Below, one piece after another: positions 1 to 8,929 of a stretch of DNA of 64,000 nt. The stretch is from CAYVVD01 sp964454975 (GTDB lineage Bacteria > Bacteroidota > Ignavibacteria > Kapaibacteriales > UBA2268). The notes below the pieces were generated by a model. That model saw nothing but the letters and a program-made list of their open reading frames with translations. It did no database searches and was not told where the DNA came from. Where the stretch lies: positions 124,001-188,000 of the forward strand of contig CAYVVD010000001.1 of the NCBI GenBank assembly GCA_964454975.1, given 5' to 3'. Numbering within the stretch: the first letter of the stretch is position 1; each line of letters opens with the position of its first letter. A program made the position numbers and the translations under genes.

Positions 1-436
1 TATTAGAACGGTAGTCTTTTCCTAGTATCACTACTGCTATGCCCCCCAGGGTAATACAAATGCCCATTATGCTGAATAAGCTCAGAACTTCGCCCAGGAA
101 AGTAAATGCGAGAATTGTTGCTATAGCCGGATTAAAAGACATAATCAGCATGCTTATCCTTGGGCCGGTGTCCCTGAATGCCCTGAATAAAAAGGAATCT
201 GCAATAAACAGTCCGATAATACCGCTGCTGACCAAAAGTATTAACTGCCTTAAACTGATATCTAGATTAAATCCACCGAAAAATGTGATTATGCCAAGAA
301 ACAGTCCGGCCAAAACAAGCCTGTCAGCATTTACCTGAATAGGCCCGAGTTTAATCGAAATCTTTGTAAAAATAAATGCCGAGAATGACCAGCAGGAGGC
401 AGTAACTAAGGCTATTATCTCACCGTAATATGGCAT
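1..436 (-). CDS. EamA/DMT-family transporter, N-terminal part (runs off window)
   Basis: Reading the minus strand from an ATG at 434-436 gives an uninterrupted 145-residue frame that is still open at base 1, so only the N-terminal half of the gene is present. The product begins MPYYGEIIALVTASCWSFSA and continues with alternating hydrophobic segments (about residues 5-25, 38-55, 66-83, 98-115 and 120-138). The fourth segment is followed by FLGEVLS, the usual end of an EamA repeat (a loop with Gly-Glu after 'AIATILAF'). Members of this drug/metabolite transporter family export amino acids or metabolites through ten membrane helices made of two repeats; this is the first repeat. The substrate cannot be told. 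It is divergent from the TonB receptor at 541. Confidence 0.8.
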   Translation of the reverse strand, partial: MPYYGEIIALVTASCWSFSAFIFTKISIKLGPIQVNADRLVLAGLFLGIITFFGGFNLDISLRQLILLVSSGIIGLFIADSFLFRAFRDTGPRISMLIMSFNPAIATILAFTFLGEVLSLFSIMGICITLGGIAVVILGKDYRSN

Positions 437-540
437 ATAGTGTATTTCGAGAATTTACCAACTGTAAAAATATCAATTATTTTAAATATAATCGTCATTG
501 CGGAAAAGGGCTTTATGCTATGATGACAAATGTTTAGTTT

Positions 541-2595
541 ATGATGTACAAGCTTAGAAAAGAAAAAAAGGGATTTTCAGGCAACAATTACTTTGGCAAT
601 TCAGAAATACTCCCTATGACAGGATTTATACTGGCTTTTATCACTGCCCTCCTTAACTCCGGAGTTTTATATTCTTATTACAGTTCTTCTACAGCAGATA
701 CAATCCGTTCCTACAGGCTTGGTGAAGTAATAAGCACTGCAGAAAGAGAAAAGCATCGTGTAAGTATCTCACAAATCCACGAAATCGAGTACTATGATAT
801 TAACTCCCTCGACGCCATTTCTCTTTCTGAATCTGTAAATACTGTTCCATCCGCAGATATCAGGTTGAATTCAAGGGGGGAAAATATTTTCTTTCTGAGA
901 GGTGCTGGCGAGCGCCAGCTCGGCTTATATCTTGATGGGGCATTGCTCAATGTACCCTGGGACAACAGGTACGACTTGTCAATGATTCCGGGGGACATCA
1001 TAGGAAAAATCAGGGTTGTAAATGGTGCCGGATCTGTTTTGTTTGGTGCAAATTCTTCTGCCGGAGCAGTAAATATTACAACAATTGAGCGCAGCACTCA
1101 AGGTTTTGGTGGTATTGCAAGAATACAGGCAGGCGATGGAGGCAGCAGGCTTCTATCTCTTTCGCATGACGGCAAAAAAGGAGACTTTAATTACCTGGCG
1201 AATTTTTCCTATGGCAGTTCATCAGGCGATATCCTCCCATCAGATTTCATAACTAATATAAACCAGTCAGAGAATAGTTCTTTAAGAACAAATACTGCAT
1301 TTGAAAGAGTATCATTTTTTACCAGGGGGGAGCATCACTTCGGGAATACATTTATTGGAGCTTCGCTTGGGTACGTCTCCGGAGATAAGGGAGTTGCTCC
1401 TGAAACACACAAAGGCAGTAACGCAAGATTCTGGAAATATCCTGTTCACAACAGGACAATGCTGATTCTAAATGCCGGCAATGAGTTTAAGGGCATCGGA
1501 TTTTTTAAAGCTACCCTCTGGGCTGATATAGCAGATGTGCAAATTGACAGCTATAAAGATTTCAGCTATAGTGAGATTAATGAATCCCAACAGGATGATG
1601 ACCATTCATTCGGAGGGCGCCTGTCATTTGAAATGGAAATAAACGAATGGCAGAGCCTGGTATTCTCAACATACAGTATATACTCAGAACATAAGGAAAC
1701 CCTTGCTATAGAAAAAAACAATTCCGAATATGGCCAGTTTCTTTCCAGCAGCGGTGTAGAATATCTTATTACTGCTGACAGCCTGATTATAAAAGCAGGA
1801 TTAAGTTATGACTTCTCGCAAACTATAAAAGCAGGGCCGTTTACGGAAGCAGAAGGTATGCATACAGACTTTATAGGTATCCTCGGCGGTGCGAGGTATA
1901 AGTTTACAAAAGGTATCTCAGCTTTTATCAATACTGCAAGAAAAGCACGTTTTCCTACTTTGCGTGAATCATTTTCTGCCGCTCTCGGAAAGTTTGTTAT
2001 AAACCTTGGCTTGGAAACGGAGAATGCAATTCTAACTGAAGCCGGCTTTGATATAGAGAATGACGATTTCAGACTTTCGTTTGCGTTGTTTTCAAATTTT
2101 TATGATGGATTGATAGCTAAATCTTCCGTACCGGGAGAACCCGGTATTGAAACGCGTGTAAATTTGGGAAATGCCAGGATTTCCGGAATTGAAATCAGCG
2201 GATTTTGGAGGATTCTTAATCAACTTGAAATCAGCGGATTTTTAACGTACATGGATTCAGAGTCAAAGTCTGATGGAGCAAAGGGCACTCTTGAATATAC
2301 TCCGGATTTTATTAGCTTCGCAAGCATTAATTACGGCGCGGGTGATTTTACATTCCGGCTTGAAGGGCAGTTTTACGGGACCCAATACGGCCTTAATTCA
2401 TTGGAAGGAAAGATGGAAAGGATTTGTCCCCAGGCAAGGTCTAATTTCAGGTTATCCTATAAGCTGCCGTCTTACGGGATTTATTCTGACATTTATATCA
2501 GGCTTAATAATATTTTTGACAATTACATTATAGATAAAATCGGATTGCCTTCTGCAGGCAGGACACTTTACTCAGGCATATCTTTAAACTTTTAA
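541..2595 (+). CDS. TonB-dependent outer-membrane receptor
   Basis: The 684-residue product has a hydrophobic export signal at about residues 25-45 (the natural start may be the Met at residue 27, position 619), then a plug domain at about 60-180 with the typical 'RGAGERQLGLYLDG...PWDN' and 'GAGSVLFGANSSAGAVNI' elements. A long beta-barrel of amphipathic strands follows and ends in Phe, as outer-membrane barrels do. Such receptors import scarce ligands (iron chelates, cobalamin, glycans) using TonB/ExbBD energy. There is no N-terminal carboxypeptidase-like extension and no SusD partner next door, so a glycan-specific SusC is unlikely. The ligand is unknown. Its last 12 bases overlap the convergent gene at 2584. 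Confidence 0.88.
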   Translation: MMYKLRKEKKGFSGNNYFGNSEILPMTGFILAFITALLNSGVLYSYYSSSTADTIRSYRLGEVISTAEREKHRVSISQIHEIEYYDINSLDAISLSESVNTVPSADIRLNSRGENIFFLRGAGERQLGLYLDGALLNVPWDNRYDLSMIPGDIIGKIRVVNGAGSVLFGANSSAGAVNITTIERSTQGFGGIARIQAGDGGSRLLSLSHDGKKGDFNYLANFSYGSSSGDILPSDFITNINQSENSSLRTNTAFERVSFFTRGEHHFGNTFIGASLGYVSGDKGVAPETHKGSNARFWKYPVHNRTMLILNAGNEFKGIGFFKATLWADIADVQIDSYKDFSYSEINESQQDDDHSFGGRLSFEMEINEWQSLVFSTYSIYSEHKETLAIEKNNSEYGQFLSSSGVEYLITADSLIIKAGLSYDFSQTIKAGPFTEAEGMHTDFIGILGGARYKFTKGISAFINTARKARFPTLRESFSAALGKFVINLGLETENAILTEAGFDIENDDFRLSFALFSNFYDGLIAKSSVPGEPGIETRVNLGNARISGIEISGFWRILNQLEISGFLTYMDSESKSDGAKGTLEYTPDFISFASINYGAGDFTFRLEGQFYGTQYGLNSLEGKMERICPQARSNFRLSYKLPSYGIYSDIYIRLNNIFDNYIIDKIGLPSAGRTLYSGISLNF

Positions 2596-4281
2596 TTCCC
2601 CGGCCTGTTTCCTGAATATCTCAAAAGTCATCAGCCAGTCCATTGCAGAGGAATTTTTACCATCGACACCATAATACCTGTTTATCATAGCATCCAGTTT
2701 GTTAATATCATATATTCCGGTACTTCTTGTTTCAGTGCTGTTAAAAGTGTCCCTGATGAATTCTTCTGCGGAATCCAGAAATGACTTAGCTGATTCCCCT
2801 TTCTGATTACCGGATAAAATTCTCTTAATTTTTACCAATGATTTTGAGGAAAGGGTTTTCATGTTATAAGGGTATGTTTGCCTCCCTTTTACAAGGGGAA
2901 TGCTTTGAAGTCCCGGAGAGTCCTTCCTGATAATTTCCTTAATTAACCTGCCATCCTTTTTATCATAAAGTGGCATATTAAAAATATAATTACAGAAATC
3001 TTTTTGTGCGTATGGAGTGATGCACATTGCGATTTCGTCAAGCCTTGTTTGCTCAAAGTTAAGGTTAGATGGCATTTTATACCTGATTGCAAAAAGGTCC
3101 AGCCATTCTTCTATCCCAAAGTTTACAACATCCGGCATTCCCTCCAGTGCTTCACGAATTTCTTCAATAGATTCCGCTTTCATAGATTCGTATAAATCCT
3201 TCGAAAAAAATACCGGCCTGCTGCTCTTCATCAACTCATACAGACTTTCCGGTTTTTTTTGAATAATAGCAGAATTTCCTTTGTATAGCAGGGAGTTAAA
3301 TAGCCCGCGCCTGGTCAGTTCACCCCAGCCTGCATCAATAATTATCTTATTTACTGAATGCAATTTAGGATAATGCATAAACTGGTAATATTCCGAGGCA
3401 GAAGCTAAAAGCAGAGTGCCTGATATAAAACGGGTGATTCCAACAAAGTCAGTCCCGAAATCATGAATTCTGCTTTCATACTGTGAATGCTCTAATTCAA
3501 ATTGTTGTGCAATTTCTATCGCGATTTTAGCATCCGGGTGAGATTTTTCACCGAATGTATGCAGGTCGAAATCAATTCCGGAAGATTGGATTATACTGAA
3601 TAAAAACCGTGAATCCATGCCGCCTGACATAGACAGGGATACATCTTTTCCGGAATTGTTTAAACTATTTACAAATCCCTGGAGAAGTGATTTTAGATTT
3701 AGTTTTGTTTCATTATTAATCTCAGGATAAAACAATCTGTTTTCAACTTCTAAACCGGCGCCGTTAAATTCACCTTTTCCTCCCTGTCCTAATCGTTTCA
3801 TCCCCTTAAAAAACGGCCTGTTCTTCATTTGGTTGACCAGAAGCCAATGTGAGCCCATTTTTATATAATCAATCTCGCAAGCGAAATACTTGCTGATTAA
3901 GAGAGGATTTGTCGAAAACAGCAATGAACTGCCTTTTTGAAATAGATAAATATCTCTTATTCCAAGACAGTCATTAATAAACTTAATTCCATTTTCAGAA
4001 TATCTGATTATGATAAAATGCCCATTTAGCTCTGAGACTTTATCCGTTCTAACTGTATAATCCCAATCATTGGAATTATACAACTCAAAATTGTGTTTAT
4101 AGCTTTTAAAACCAATACCACAAATAATTGTATTAATTCCCGGCAGGTGGCAAAAGGTTTCCTGAATACCCTTTTTAATTATGTGAATATTCTTCTTTTT
4201 AATTACTTCTTCCCAGCCATCATTAATTAGTTGGAAAGGGATTGAAAAATTTTCTCCGAATATTCCGAATAATGCGCTCAT
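2584..4281 (-). CDS. Asparagine-synthase-like ATP-dependent amidotransferase lacking the glutaminase Cys
   Basis: The 565-residue protein has the two-part layout of asparagine synthetase B. The N-terminal region (about 1-180) resembles a class-II glutamine amidotransferase fold. The C-terminal synthetase domain has the PP-loop SGGMDS at 219-224 and a later 'DAGWGELTRRG' element in the place of the family's 'GxGxDELFGGY'. The N-terminus is MSALFG where true AsnB has MCGI: the nucleophilic Cys2 is replaced by Ser, so glutamine hydrolysis is not expected. Such variants occur in asparagine-synthase homologs working on peptides, lasso cyclization or cell-surface sugars. The neighbour on the other side (4326) is a polysaccharide flippase, so a role in envelope-polymer amidation is possible but unproven. 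Confidence 0.75.
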   Translation of the reverse strand: MSALFGIFGENFSIPFQLINDGWEEVIKKKNIHIIKKGIQETFCHLPGINTIICGIGFKSYKHNFELYNSNDWDYTVRTDKVSELNGHFIIIRYSENGIKFINDCLGIRDIYLFQKGSSLLFSTNPLLISKYFACEIDYIKMGSHWLLVNQMKNRPFFKGMKRLGQGGKGEFNGAGLEVENRLFYPEINNETKLNLKSLLQGFVNSLNNSGKDVSLSMSGGMDSRFLFSIIQSSGIDFDLHTFGEKSHPDAKIAIEIAQQFELEHSQYESRIHDFGTDFVGITRFISGTLLLASASEYYQFMHYPKLHSVNKIIIDAGWGELTRRGLFNSLLYKGNSAIIQKKPESLYELMKSSRPVFFSKDLYESMKAESIEEIREALEGMPDVVNFGIEEWLDLFAIRYKMPSNLNFEQTRLDEIAMCITPYAQKDFCNYIFNMPLYDKKDGRLIKEIIRKDSPGLQSIPLVKGRQTYPYNMKTLSSKSLVKIKRILSGNQKGESAKSFLDSAEEFIRDTFNSTETRSTGIYDINKLDAMINRYYGVDGKNSSAMDWLMTFEIFRKQAGELKV

Positions 4282-4325
4282 TTTGTGGTATCATAAAGTT
4301 CCAAAATACTGTCTAATAGCCTATA

Positions 4326-5570
4326 TTGCAATCTATTTTAAAATACCCGAATATGAAGGCCAAAGAAAATACATCAACAAGGCTTATTAAATCAGTTGCT
4401 TCGCTTGTGAGTGCAGAGTCAATTTCGTTTGTGTTGATGATTGTTTTCTCGATACTGATGGCCAGAGAGCTTGGTGCAGGTATCCTTGGCATTTTTTCTT
4501 TTCAGCTTACACTAATCACAGTATTGAGGTCATTAGCTGACCTGGGATGCGAGATATCTGTTCCAAGAGATGTGTCGGCCAATCCAACAACTATTAATCA
4601 GATAATAAGAACTTCTCAAGGTATAAAAACCACAATGCTGAGTTTTATGTTGCTTCCTGTTGTATTAATTGCAATTAACGGTGAAAACTCAGAATTTGCA
4701 GTCTTGTTTGCCTGGACCATTATTCAGACATTAACAGCTACAATCAGAGCAACGCTCAGGGGGATTGGCGAAATAAAACTTCAGTCTGTTATTGAGGGGT
4801 GCAGCCATTTGCTGCTGAGTGCCGTTCTAATTTTGGAATTATATTACCTTCCCGGACTTTTTATTTTCTACTTAACTTTTGCAGTTTTCGAATTATTGAA
4901 ACTCATTGTGTTGCTTCCGATTGCACATAGGAAAATTGCAGGATTTATAACGGGAAGCTTGTTCTCAACTACTTCCTTATATGATTTCAGAAGTATAAAA
5001 GAAAATTTGCCCTTGCTGGGAATTCAGGGATTTACAATTCTCCAGTACAGGTCTCCGCTTATACTGTCAGGAATAGTTGCCGGCTCTGCAGGTACAGGCT
5101 ATTATAGTGCAGCTATGAGATTTCTCACAGTACTACGGATTATCCCCGGAGCAATGTTTAATACAATGCTTCCGGAATTTAGTTCCAAAAGTAAATACAG
5201 GTCAGCTCCTCTGGGTGTTATTGCGGCTGCCGCTGTAATTGGTATTATCATTAGTTTAGTTGTGTTTTTTTCATCAGAAATATTAATTGAGTGGACTTTC
5301 AGGTTCCCTGAAGCAATAACTCCCTTAAAAATTTTATCATTTACCTTCTTTTTTGTAATAATTAATCAAACACTTGAATCCTTCTATTTGTCCGGGAAAA
5401 GGCAGGGTTTTGTGATACTAAACTTAATTGTTTCTTTGATTGTAACTGTAATCACAGGATTAATCCTATTCTCATATTATAATATAAGTGGTCTTGCAAT
5501 GGCAGCCCTTGCGGGGGAAATTGTAATGACAATTGCTTATTTTGTATGGCTTGGTAAATCTATAAATTAA
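4326..5570 (+). CDS. Oligosaccharide/polysaccharide flippase (Wzx-like, MOP superfamily)
   Basis: A protein of 414 residues from a TTG start, or 405 from the ATG at 4353, which I consider the likelier start. It is almost wholly hydrophobic, with about twelve predicted membrane helices. The pattern (an 'SVASLVSAESISFVLMIVFSILMARELGAGILGIFSFQ' type N-terminus, written here only as a description of the first helix pair) is that of polysaccharide biosynthesis flippases that move lipid-linked glycan units across the inner membrane. It is divergent from the asparagine-synthase homolog and is followed after one base by tatC. No glycosyltransferase genes are adjacent, so the polymer it serves cannot be named. 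Confidence 0.75.
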   Translation: MQSILKYPNMKAKENTSTRLIKSVASLVSAESISFVLMIVFSILMARELGAGILGIFSFQLTLITVLRSLADLGCEISVPRDVSANPTTINQIIRTSQGIKTTMLSFMLLPVVLIAINGENSEFAVLFAWTIIQTLTATIRATLRGIGEIKLQSVIEGCSHLLLSAVLILELYYLPGLFIFYLTFAVFELLKLIVLLPIAHRKIAGFITGSLFSTTSLYDFRSIKENLPLLGIQGFTILQYRSPLILSGIVAGSAGTGYYSAAMRFLTVLRIIPGAMFNTMLPEFSSKSKYRSAPLGVIAAAAVIGIIISLVVFFSSEILIEWTFRFPEAITPLKILSFTFFFVIINQTLESFYLSGKRQGFVILNLIVSLIVTVITGLILFSYYNISGLAMAALAGEIVMTIAYFVWLGKSIN

Positions 5571-5571
5571 A

Positions 5572-6333
5572 ATGAGCGATAAAGAGAAAAATATCCATGA
5601 AGAGGAAGAACAGGAAGCCGATATGGGCTTCCTCGGCCACCTCGAAGAGCTCAGGAACAGGATTATTTACGCTTTGATAGGTCTAGTTGTCGGTAGCATT
5701 ATTGCAGGCGTTTTTTACGAGTTTCTTCTTGACAAAGTTCTGCTTGCACCTGCAGAAAGTGCGGGGATGAAACTCCAGAACCTGCGCGTGATGGGCCAGC
5801 CGATACTAATTTTTAAAGCAGTATTTGTATGTGGAATTATAATTGCATTCCCTTTTATTCTATATCAATTATGGAAATTCGTATCCCCAGGTCTTTATAC
5901 AAATGAAAGACGCTGGGTGAGAACAATCACCTTTTTTACTACCTTATGTTTTCTTACAGGTGTATTGTTTGCATATTTTGTTATAATACCAACAATGATG
6001 GCCTTTGTCTCAGGGTTCAAACTCGAGAATATCGACAATATATTCGATGCGAATGACTATTTCAGCTTTATAACTACAATGCTGCTTGCGGCAGGGCTTT
6101 TGTTTGAAATGCCAATGATCAGCTACGTTCTTTCAAAGGCGGGGATACTAAATTCAAAATTCCTTAGGAAATATCGCCGTCATTCAATTGTTTTTATTTT
6201 GATACTTGCTGCTATCCTGACACCGACACCTGATCCTGTAAGCCAGTTGGTATTTGCTGCGCCACTTTTTCTCCTTTATGAGCTTAGTATTTATATTTCG
6301 AAAGTTGCTACCAGAAAAAGAGCATTGGAATAA
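5572..6333 (+). CDS. tatC: Sec-independent protein translocase subunit TatC
   Basis: The 253-residue product carries the TatC signature: 'MGFLGHLEELRNRI' just before the first helix (the conserved HLxELRxRL element that binds the twin-arginine signal), six membrane helices, and 'ALTPTPDPVSQ' type residues (ILTPTPDPVSQL, about 215-226) in the last part. TatC is the receptor of the twin-arginine translocase, which exports folded cofactor-containing proteins. No tatA or tatB lies beside it, which is common in this group. It starts one base after the flippase stop, so the two are probably cotranscribed. The N-terminus has a short acidic stretch (HEEEEQEAD). Confidence 0.95.
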   Translation: MSDKEKNIHEEEEQEADMGFLGHLEELRNRIIYALIGLVVGSIIAGVFYEFLLDKVLLAPAESAGMKLQNLRVMGQPILIFKAVFVCGIIIAFPFILYQLWKFVSPGLYTNERRWVRTITFFTTLCFLTGVLFAYFVIIPTMMAFVSGFKLENIDNIFDANDYFSFITTMLLAAGLLFEMPMISYVLSKAGILNSKFLRKYRRHSIVFILILAAILTPTPDPVSQLVFAAPLFLLYELSIYISKVATRKRALE

Positions 6334-6428
6334 ACTCTGACAATTCATTTCCTCAGAATACTATTCTTTTCGATTAATACTTTAAGTTGTATATTGCTTA
6401 AGTCTGAAATACTAAGCATACGTGGCAT

Positions 6429-7406
6429 TTGAAGAATTTAAAAGAAATCAGTAAACCGGTTGCAGGGCACCTTGAGGAATTCAATAAGTATTTTAATGAT
6501 GTAATGAAATCGGATGTGGCTCTGCTGAATATCATACTGAAATATGTGCTCAGCAAAAAGGGCAAACAGGTAAGGCCAAGCCTCGTTTTTCTTTCTGCAG
6601 GGATGTTCGGTGACATTACTGAACGAAGCTATGTAGGAGCATCAATGGTAGAGTTGCTCCACACTGCTACTTTAATACACGATGATGTTGTGGATCAGGC
6701 AACCCAGCGCAGGGGAATTGCCTCCATTAATGCTAAATGGAACAACAAAATATCAGTACTAATCGGTGATTTTCTGCTGTCTAAAGGATTAATGGCCGCA
6801 ATTGACAGGGATGAGTTCCGATTTTTAAAAGTTACTTCAAAGGCTGTAAAGAGGATGAGCGAGGGAGAGCTGCTTTCAATTCAAAAAAGCAAAGACCTCG
6901 ATGTTGATGAAGAAGTCTATTTCAGGATAATTTCTGCAAAAACCGCCTCGCTCTTTGCTGCCTGCTGTGAAATTGGAACAATAAGCGTTACCGATGATCA
7001 AAAAACCCTGGCAAAAATGAATAATTTCGGAGAGCTCCTCGGGATAGCTTTTCAAATTCGGGACGATATATTTGATTATACATCAAACGCCAAACTTATT
7101 GGTAAACCCGTAGGTAATGACCTTAGAGAAAAGAAGATTACTTTGCCTTTGTTGCATGCATTTTCCAAATCAACTAAAAAAGAAAAATCTGAGGTTTCAG
7201 CAATTATTAAGGATGGCAAGCTTAAAAAGAAGGATATTTCAGGTATAATCGATTTTGTAACAGATAAAGGCGGCATTGCTTATGCCGAAGAAAAAGCCAG
7301 GGAATATGCTTATGCGGCCAAGGACATTCTGGAAGAATTCGATGGCAATATGTACAGGGACGCACTTTTGAATTTCACCGATTTTGTGATTGAACGACAA
7401 TTATAA
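6429..7406 (+). CDS. Polyprenyl diphosphate synthase (trans-isoprenyl transferase)
   Basis: The 325-residue protein has both Asp-rich motifs of E-type prenyl synthases: 'LIHDDVVDQATQRRG' (first aspartate-rich motif, about residues 77-91) and 'FQIRDDIFDYTSN' (second, about 198-210). It also has the 'KGKQVRPSLVFLSAG' element that binds isopentenyl diphosphate. Long-chain synthases of this type make the octaprenyl or heptaprenyl tail of menaquinone. Chain length cannot be read safely; small residues before the first motif (ELLHTATL) fit a long-chain product. The start codon is TTG at 6429; no in-frame ATG lies near it. Confidence 0.9.
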   Translation: MKNLKEISKPVAGHLEEFNKYFNDVMKSDVALLNIILKYVLSKKGKQVRPSLVFLSAGMFGDITERSYVGASMVELLHTATLIHDDVVDQATQRRGIASINAKWNNKISVLIGDFLLSKGLMAAIDRDEFRFLKVTSKAVKRMSEGELLSIQKSKDLDVDEEVYFRIISAKTASLFAACCEIGTISVTDDQKTLAKMNNFGELLGIAFQIRDDIFDYTSNAKLIGKPVGNDLREKKITLPLLHAFSKSTKKEKSEVSAIIKDGKLKKKDISGIIDFVTDKGGIAYAEEKAREYAYAAKDILEEFDGNMYRDALLNFTDFVIERQL

Positions 7407-7461
7407 ACACCCAATATTTTTTATTTATCCCTGTCAGTAGTATAAAATTAGAGGAAGAAGC

Positions 7462-8163
7462 ATGAGCAGATATGTAAGTAAAACGATACCCGAAAGCGCC
7501 ATTGTTGAAGCGCAGAAAGAGTTTTTGTACAAAGTTTATGCTTGGATGCTGTCCGGCCTGGGCATAACGGCTGTAGTTTCACTTCTTGCTTTAGAGTGGG
7601 GATGGGTTTACAGCATTATGGGCTCACCTTTGTTCTGGGTGTTGATAATAGCCCAGTTTGCAGCCGTTATTGGGCTATCCGGATGGGTTAACAAAATGTC
7701 AGCCTCCACAGCTACTATTGTGTTCCTTGTATATTCCGGGTTGACAGGGCTTACATTTTCCGTGATTTTTCTGGCATACACCAGTACAAGTATTTTTAAT
7801 ACTTTCATTACTACAGCCGGCACTTTTGGTGCCCTGAGCCTTTTTGGGTTTGTCACCAAGAAAGACCTTTCGGGTATCGGAAGTTTTCTTTATATGGGCT
7901 TATTCGGAATTATAATAGCCTCAGTTGTTAATTGGTTTATGGGTAGTTCAGCGTTGCATTTTGTGATATCAGCTGCCGGTGTGCTCATTTTTTCCGGTTT
8001 GACAGCATACGATACTCAGAAGATTAAGGAAATGTATGTTTTAATGCAGGAATCTGATGAAATTGCCACAAAAGGTGCAATTATCGGAGCATTAAGACTT
8101 TACCTGGACTTCATTAACCTGTTCCTGATGTTATTAAGATTTATGGGTGGAAGCAGGGACTGA
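7462..8163 (+). CDS. Bax inhibitor-1/YccA family membrane protein
   Basis: The 233-residue protein has about seven membrane helices. It shows the family's features: an N-terminal 'KEFLYKVYAWMLSGLGITA' first helix, a central 'GLTGLTFSVIFL' helix, 'SGLTAYDTQKIKEMY' near 185-199 (the conserved AYDTQxIK element), and a C-terminal 'ALRLYLDFINLFLMLLRF' helix. Bacterial BI-1 proteins behave as pH-gated calcium leak channels or interact with FtsH; the role here is not known. A strong Shine-Dalgarno (GAGGAAGAAG) lies 6 bases before the ATG. The stop overlaps the ATG of the next gene by one base. Confidence 0.92.
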   Translation: MSRYVSKTIPESAIVEAQKEFLYKVYAWMLSGLGITAVVSLLALEWGWVYSIMGSPLFWVLIIAQFAAVIGLSGWVNKMSASTATIVFLVYSGLTGLTFSVIFLAYTSTSIFNTFITTAGTFGALSLFGFVTKKDLSGIGSFLYMGLFGIIIASVVNWFMGSSALHFVISAAGVLIFSGLTAYDTQKIKEMYVLMQESDEIATKGAIIGALRLYLDFINLFLMLLRFMGGSRD

Positions 8164-8915
8164 TGAACGATATTTCTCCACTATTTGCTATTGAAGCTGA
8201 TGGACTGCTTTGTTCAGGAGAACCGGAAAAAGCTGTTGAACTTTGTAAAAACGGGCTCGATTTTTACCCCGACTATAAAGCAGGTTTAATTGTCCTCGCA
8301 AGAGCTTATTTTATTACTGGTAATTTTGAAAAAGCAAAAGAGATTTTAGATGATAATTTAATCAACATTGAGCTGGAATCTTTCAAAAATGAGGCGTCTT
8401 CCTCTGATGAAATAGAATTAGAGACTGAAACTGATGAATCCCGGGATATAGAAAGCGAAGCTATACCAAAAGAAAAACAGGACTATAGCATAATTCCTGA
8501 CTCATCCGATAATTCTCTTATCCCCGGGCTTGACCCAATCACTTTAAGCAGTAGTATCCGGATTCCTAAAAGAAGAACATCGAGGTTTGAAGATATTAAC
8601 TATCCTCATTTTGATTTAAGTGAATATGGTGTTGAAGAGAAAACTACTGACATTAAAACACTTGTTAACAAGGCAATTTCTCAGGATATAAGGCCAGAGG
8701 AAATAAAAGATAAATTCAGTGAGCTAATTGAAGTTGAAGAATCAAAAAAGACAGAACCTGTAAGAAGGGAGTATACCGAAACGCTCGCAAACATTCTCGA
8801 ATTACAGGGAGCATTTGCAGAAGCCCTTGAAGCATATGAATACCTCCACGACACAAATCCAACACGTTCTGATTTTTACAGGCTCAAGATACTGAGCCTG
8901 AAATCCAAGATTTAA
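8163..8915 (+). CDS. Tetratricopeptide-repeat protein with acidic linker
   Basis: A soluble 250-residue protein. Residues about 5-75 form one or two TPR helices ('CSGEPEKAVELCKNGLDFYPDYKAG', 'YFITGNFEKAKEIL'). A long Glu/Asp/Ser-rich linker (about 76-165) follows, then another TPR at about 205-245 ('LELQGAFAEALEAYEYLHDTNP'). TPRs mediate protein-protein contacts. Nothing here indicates an enzyme. It overlaps the BI-1 gene stop (TGATG), so translational coupling is likely. The family is not one I can name. Confidence 0.75.
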   Translation: MNDISPLFAIEADGLLCSGEPEKAVELCKNGLDFYPDYKAGLIVLARAYFITGNFEKAKEILDDNLINIELESFKNEASSSDEIELETETDESRDIESEAIPKEKQDYSIIPDSSDNSLIPGLDPITLSSSIRIPKRRTSRFEDINYPHFDLSEYGVEEKTTDIKTLVNKAISQDIRPEEIKDKFSELIEVEESKKTEPVRREYTETLANILELQGAFAEALEAYEYLHDTNPTRSDFYRLKILSLKSKI

Positions 8916-8929
8916 AAAAGAAAATTACC

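Noticed and set aside
39..338. Plus-strand frame of 99 codons at the left edge
   Set aside because: It is antisense to the DMT transporter, whose product has clear helices and the family pattern.
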